Positions 59,971 through 64,000 of a stretch of 64,000 nucleotides of DNA are shown here, piece by piece; position 1 is the stretch's first letter, and every line of letters begins with the position of its first letter. Made by a program: the position numbers and the translations under genes. The notes under the pieces were generated by a model, which saw only the letters and a list, made by a program, of their open reading frames with translations, was not told the origin of the DNA and ran no database searches. Origin of the DNA: Anadara kagoshimensis (taxonomy: Eukaryota; Mollusca; Bivalvia; Arcoida; Arcidae); NCBI GenBank assembly GCA_021292105.1, contig CM037874.1, positions 12,997,115-13,061,114 on the forward strand, given 5' to 3'.

Positions 59971-61344
59971 ATACTAACATATTCCTTTTGCAACACGGTG
60001 GTGGAATCTGTGAAGGATGTGGATTTTGCTTCCCGTTTTATGCATCCATTTTACTAGACAGCAAAGTGTATCACGTTGTTTGCTGTTGTTCTACATTGTG
60101 GAATTAAACTGATATCAGTCTTTCAGGTTTTCTCGACATAAGCCTTCTTTTGAATCTCTATGCTAGGATCATAAATATTCATTGAGAATCGAGTTCAGAA
60201 CCGCATAATTTGACTCTTTACATATTATTTAAGCATTAAACTTTGTTTATAATCGATCTATGATGGTTTAAATCGAATGGCTCTCGCGCTAATTTGTCAT
60301 AAATCGCTTCAAGCATTAAGCTTTGTTTGTAATCGATCTATGATGGTTTAGATCGAATGGCTTATATTTACAATCTGTGGCTTACAACTTACACATTTTT
60401 GAAGTGTGATTAATTCATTCACGTTTTTCGTCGAAATTCCTTGTGAATACCGAACAGGTTTTAATTGGACCAAACTGGGTTAGCTCCGTCCACCCGTTTT
60501 AAAAAAAGACAACAACACATAAACCCGTCAAGGTTTTATTTTAAATATCTGTGTTTTAAATACAATTCATATTTATATTTACACTACAATTATTAAATTG
60601 AGTAATTAAAACGTTTATCGTTATTTTTTTTACATTCTCTTCTTGGTACGATGGTTTGTTTACAATCCGCGACTTGACACGTCACGGTAATTGTGTTGTT
60701 GCCGGCTATACAAAACCATGACGTCGGAAAACGAAATGTCGCATGTCAAGCTTTCGGTCTATTACTAGATAGATCAAATCACTTGTCAAATTGTTTATTA
60801 CAGAGAATTTGATTTGGATTGTAAATATAATAAAATAGATGTTAATGAAATTGTAATACGATTTACATATTATTATATGGATTTCTTTAGCATTCTATGT
60901 TTATATACAAAAGCACAAAATCTTCATTTTTTGACATGTTGTCACCGAAAACATATACTATGTTTGTATGAAAGAATGTAATCATTTTGCTATTACATGG
61001 TATATAGATAATGTACATATTCTTTAGGTATCTTCAACATCTTGAAAAATATTGGTTTCACAACTTTGGTCAAAGCACTACTGATGTAAAATTGTATTCT
61101 TAAACGGCCGTCTAGTGCTGTAAAATTAAAACTGGTATGTAATATAGTCAGAATTGGGGATTGAATGATGTTTTATCGGACACAAAAACGATGGTGTTCT
61201 TTTCAGCATTTTCATTTAAAACATCAAAGTCAATGCTTCATCATGACCTCATATTTGATAGAAACTGAAACAAAGCTCATTTTTTAGTAAAAGAATAAAA
61301 ATTGGATCAATGATGTTTACCCAAGTACACAATTACAATAAAAC

Positions 61345-61745
61345 AAACATGTACAAACCACAATCACAAAGCAGAGTAAAAACTTTGAAGCTAGCAAATA
61401 AGTTTAAACAAGTGTAATTCCACCAGAGACGGGTGCTCCAAAAGTGTAATAGCCTCATGTTTAGTTAGCTACAATCGTTAGGTGTGTAATAAAAATTGGC
61501 AATGGCAGAAACATTAAACTGTGACTATGCTCATACTCATCAACAATATTGTGATGACGGAAATAAAACTTTTTAAGAAACTTGATAAACAAAGGCATTC
61601 TTGCATCAATTTCTGTAGGCAACCTGCTTTGTTGTATAAAGGTTTTTTGTTGTGCCAACATATAAGGTATCAATTGTGAAACAGATACACCATTAGCAGG
61701 AGAAGCAGGTGTATTGCTTCATAGGAAAGGAAAGTTGACAATAGA
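61345..61745 (-). repeat. Retroelement fragment c (unit 5)
   Basis: Antisense RT piece. Confidence 0.68.
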
Positions 61746-61979
61746 CAAAATTAAGCCATCATGTTTTTGATACCGCTTCAAATGAAGCCTTTCGTTGGCG
61801 TCGTTATTGAGATATAATTAAGAATTTGCGTTTTTTTTTCAATCGTTCATTAAGGTATGAACTGTTTACGCAGACTAGGGCAAATCACATAAATTGCGAA
61901 GCAGTTTATGGATGATTTACCCAAGCTGCTTAATTAGTTAATACTTTGATGAACAAACGTCAATCCTTATATGTACAAT

Positions 61980-62685
61980 CACGTAATTGTCCTTTAGGGA
62001 ATAATGATTTTCAGAGAATACAACGAACAGAAGAGATCAAAGTTGAAAATATCCATTGAAACAATTTGTGGAGTTTGCGCATTATTTTGTTTCATACGCT
62101 GTACGAAAACTATTTACACTTTAACAGCACCAAACTCTCCATCCCTGTTGTTGACAGTTTTCTACAAGCTGTGATACTTGCTTTTTCTTTCTCTATATGC
62201 TTCTTCTATCCTATCTTCCCAAGGTACAGTCAGTTCTGCCAAGTTTACCCTGCTTCATAGATTCAGACCAAATGACAACATCTGGACGCATAGATGTCTG
62301 CAATATATCTTATAGAAATTCCATTCTTCCACTAATGTCACTTTCATCTTTCAATCTCCTGCTGTTGCCAAGATACCATTTCCTTCGACCTTTTCTTAGG
62401 TATGATTCCACCTTGACTAAGTTCACAAAAACTGGCCCTTCCACCATCCTGTGCTTTTTCTTTCTTTCTCTATCCATACTTTCTGCAAAAACCTCTAACA
62501 CCTTGTCGTGCCTCCATGTATAACGACCGTCTGACAAGGAAACTGGCATGATGACAAAACATGTTCCAAATTGGCTGGCTTTTTACACAATGTACATTTT
62601 GGATCCTCTTTGATGCCCCAAAACACACGGATTGGACGGACTAGGAAGAACATCATACATACTTCAGTAGGAATCTTAATCTACT
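61980..62685 (-). pseudogene. Non-LTR retroelement C-terminal fragment (unit 5)
   Basis: As in units 3 and 4 but with about ten additional one-base indels. Confidence 0.62.
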
Positions 62686-62979
62686 CAGTGGCGGATTTAG
62701 GGGAAGGGGTTGCGGGGGTTGCAACCCCCCCTTTGAAAAATTTAAAGAAGAGAGAGAGAATGAGATATTGACTGATTAAAATTATTTTCTTGGCCCTCAC
62801 CGGGGCTCTACCTAGACCCATCGTCTCTGGAAGCTCGCTCTTTCGGCGCTCGCATCTAGCATTGATATAATTCTCGCCCTCCCTTTAAAAAATCCTGTAT
62901 AGATCTCAACCCCCCCCCCTTTCAAAAAATCCTGGATAGTTCTCAACCCACTTTAAAAAAATCCATGTATCCGCCCCTG
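62686..62979. mobile_element. hAT-like MITE (unit 5)
   Basis: Same insertion as in units 3 and 4, with CTACT on both sides. Confidence 0.88.
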
Positions 62980-63164
62980 CTACTCTCCTCCATTGACCAG
63001 ATTTAAATATTTATCATGAACGAGTTTATTTATATATAGGGAACGCACGTGTTTATTTTGTTTTACACTGAATAACACCAAACAGATTTAATACTGTCTA
63101 TGTAATGGATGGATTCTACTATATGAATATTCCTAATGAAAGGTCAATGTTGTGTGCCTATACA

Positions 63165-63171
63165 TATATAT

Positions 63172-63260
<89 letters not shown>
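63165..63260. repeat. (TA)n microsatellite (unit 5)
   Basis: About 45 TA units with a CATG interruption near the left end; the longest of the three. Confidence 0.92.
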
Positions 63261-63263
<3 letters not shown>

Positions 63264-63861
63264 TTCCTTCAGATTTTATTTGGACTTACTTTGGGCATAT
63301 ATGTTTGTTTTTGTACCAGAAAACAAAACCTTGTCAAATGTGTTTCATTCTCTGCCCTGCGAAATAAAAACTGTGCATTTAAAGAATTAATAGAATTAAT
63401 TATTGAAATAATTGTAAGAGTATGCGTAACTGTCTCCAATTCCGAACGAAGGTTCTAATTCCGAATATTCATGCTCTTACTTCCGATCAGGGATTTTTTT
63501 ACTTTTTTTTAATGCCAACTGTCGACAATACATTTTTCGATTTCATTTTGTCCGTGTTTTGTTATATCAATGGTACGGGTAGCTCATCTGTTTATTCAGT
63601 TCATAGGAAACACATGCCAGAATGGGAAGTGCCTCGAACAATTGTGCATTTAATGTACTCATTGTTGAATTTCGCACACCTAACAATAAACTGACTTGAT
63701 TTAAACCTTAATATATATCTTAATAAAGAATATCTTGCCTCGTAAGATCTGCTTCTGTCGTTTTTTTCCATTTATATTTTTTTCTCTTCCTTGTCTCTGG
63801 GTTGTTTTAAATATGAAGCATATTTGGTTTTCTGCTCTCTAGAACTCTAATGTACAAATTT

Positions 63862-64000
63862 TGCTCGCTACTATGGTCTCGGTAGCTGAGCAGTATAAAC
63901 GTCCCATAGTTCCATGTGCCTTTCACACAATTTTGATAACACGTGGAGGATGTAGCTAGCTAAAAATGAGGCGCTTACACTCCGGAGCACCCGGTCTCAC
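63862..64000 (+). repeat. Start of tandem array unit 6 (cut by window edge)
   Basis: The anchor TGCTCGCTACTATGGTCTC and the RT-tail fragment d (from about 63902) begin again, so the array probably continues with at least a sixth gene copy. Confidence 0.75.

Larger units (their letters stand above)
55761..63861 (+). repeat. Tandem array unit 5 (8.1 kb)
   Basis: Contains gene copy 5 (58220-58630). From about 61.9 kb it differs from unit 4 mainly by scattered one-base insertions and deletions. Confidence 0.87.

Overview
This is AT-rich eukaryotic DNA, most likely from a bivalve mollusc (inference). The signs are introns with GT-AG ends, a TATA box with a non-coding first exon, 5'-truncated retroelements, SINE-like elements with tRNA-type boxes, many short inverted-repeat DNA transposons, long minisatellites, and a repeat rich in TGACCTTGACC with CTCACCTG/CAGGTGAG ends that I associate with bivalve genomes. 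There is no bacterial gene organisation. Most long reading frames are by-products of repeats.

Left part (1-19.4 kb). The minus strand carries the 5' and middle part of a rhodopsin-like GPCR gene: one exon at 3337-3577, then an exon from about 691 running off the left edge, with a one-base frame break before TM6. Its intron holds a tRNA-like SINE piece and a MITE. After it come a 351-bp MITE with perfect 9-bp target duplications (4140-4490), a ~2.7 kb 21/22-bp minisatellite (5100-7808), a 24-bp perfect palindrome with paired CRE sites (7848-7945), and a second unrelated 21-bp minisatellite (8297-8876). From 12.4 to 18.6 kb there is a dense run of mobile elements: one with arrays of CAGCTG-centred palindromes at both ends (12385-15238), a hAT-like element (15245-17225) that contains a mariner-like element (15384-16811), a SINE (17240-17590), and a foldback MITE (18254-18613).

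Right part (about 18.65-64 kb). This is a tandem array of ~7.8-10.3 kb units: a diverged partial unit near 18.65-19.4 kb, interrupted by a repeat-rich element to 21.68 kb, then five units (starts about 21700, 31952, 39729, 47667, 55761) and a sixth running off the right edge. Each unit carries one copy of a small secreted-protein gene with a non-coding exon 1, a ~1.3 kb intron and a single coding exon of about 136 codons. The product has a signal peptide and a mature chain made almost only of Gly, Asn, Trp, Lys, Ser and Leu, built from GGWKSGNNGGWLSGNNGGN-type blocks. I do not recognise this family; it is the best candidate here for something undescribed. Secretion and composition fit an extracellular matrix, shell, adhesive or cationic defence role, but the sequence does not decide.

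Copies have diverged in structure. Copy 1 lies in a unit with a MITE and a nested retroelement, copy 2 has a duplicated upstream region, copy 3 has lost its TATA box, copy 4 has a one-base frameshift, and copy 5 is intact and nearly identical to copy 4. Empty and filled sites of transposons in the units give the order of duplication and fix exact element ends. One-base indels are frequent after about 61.9 kb, so single-base breaks should be read with care.
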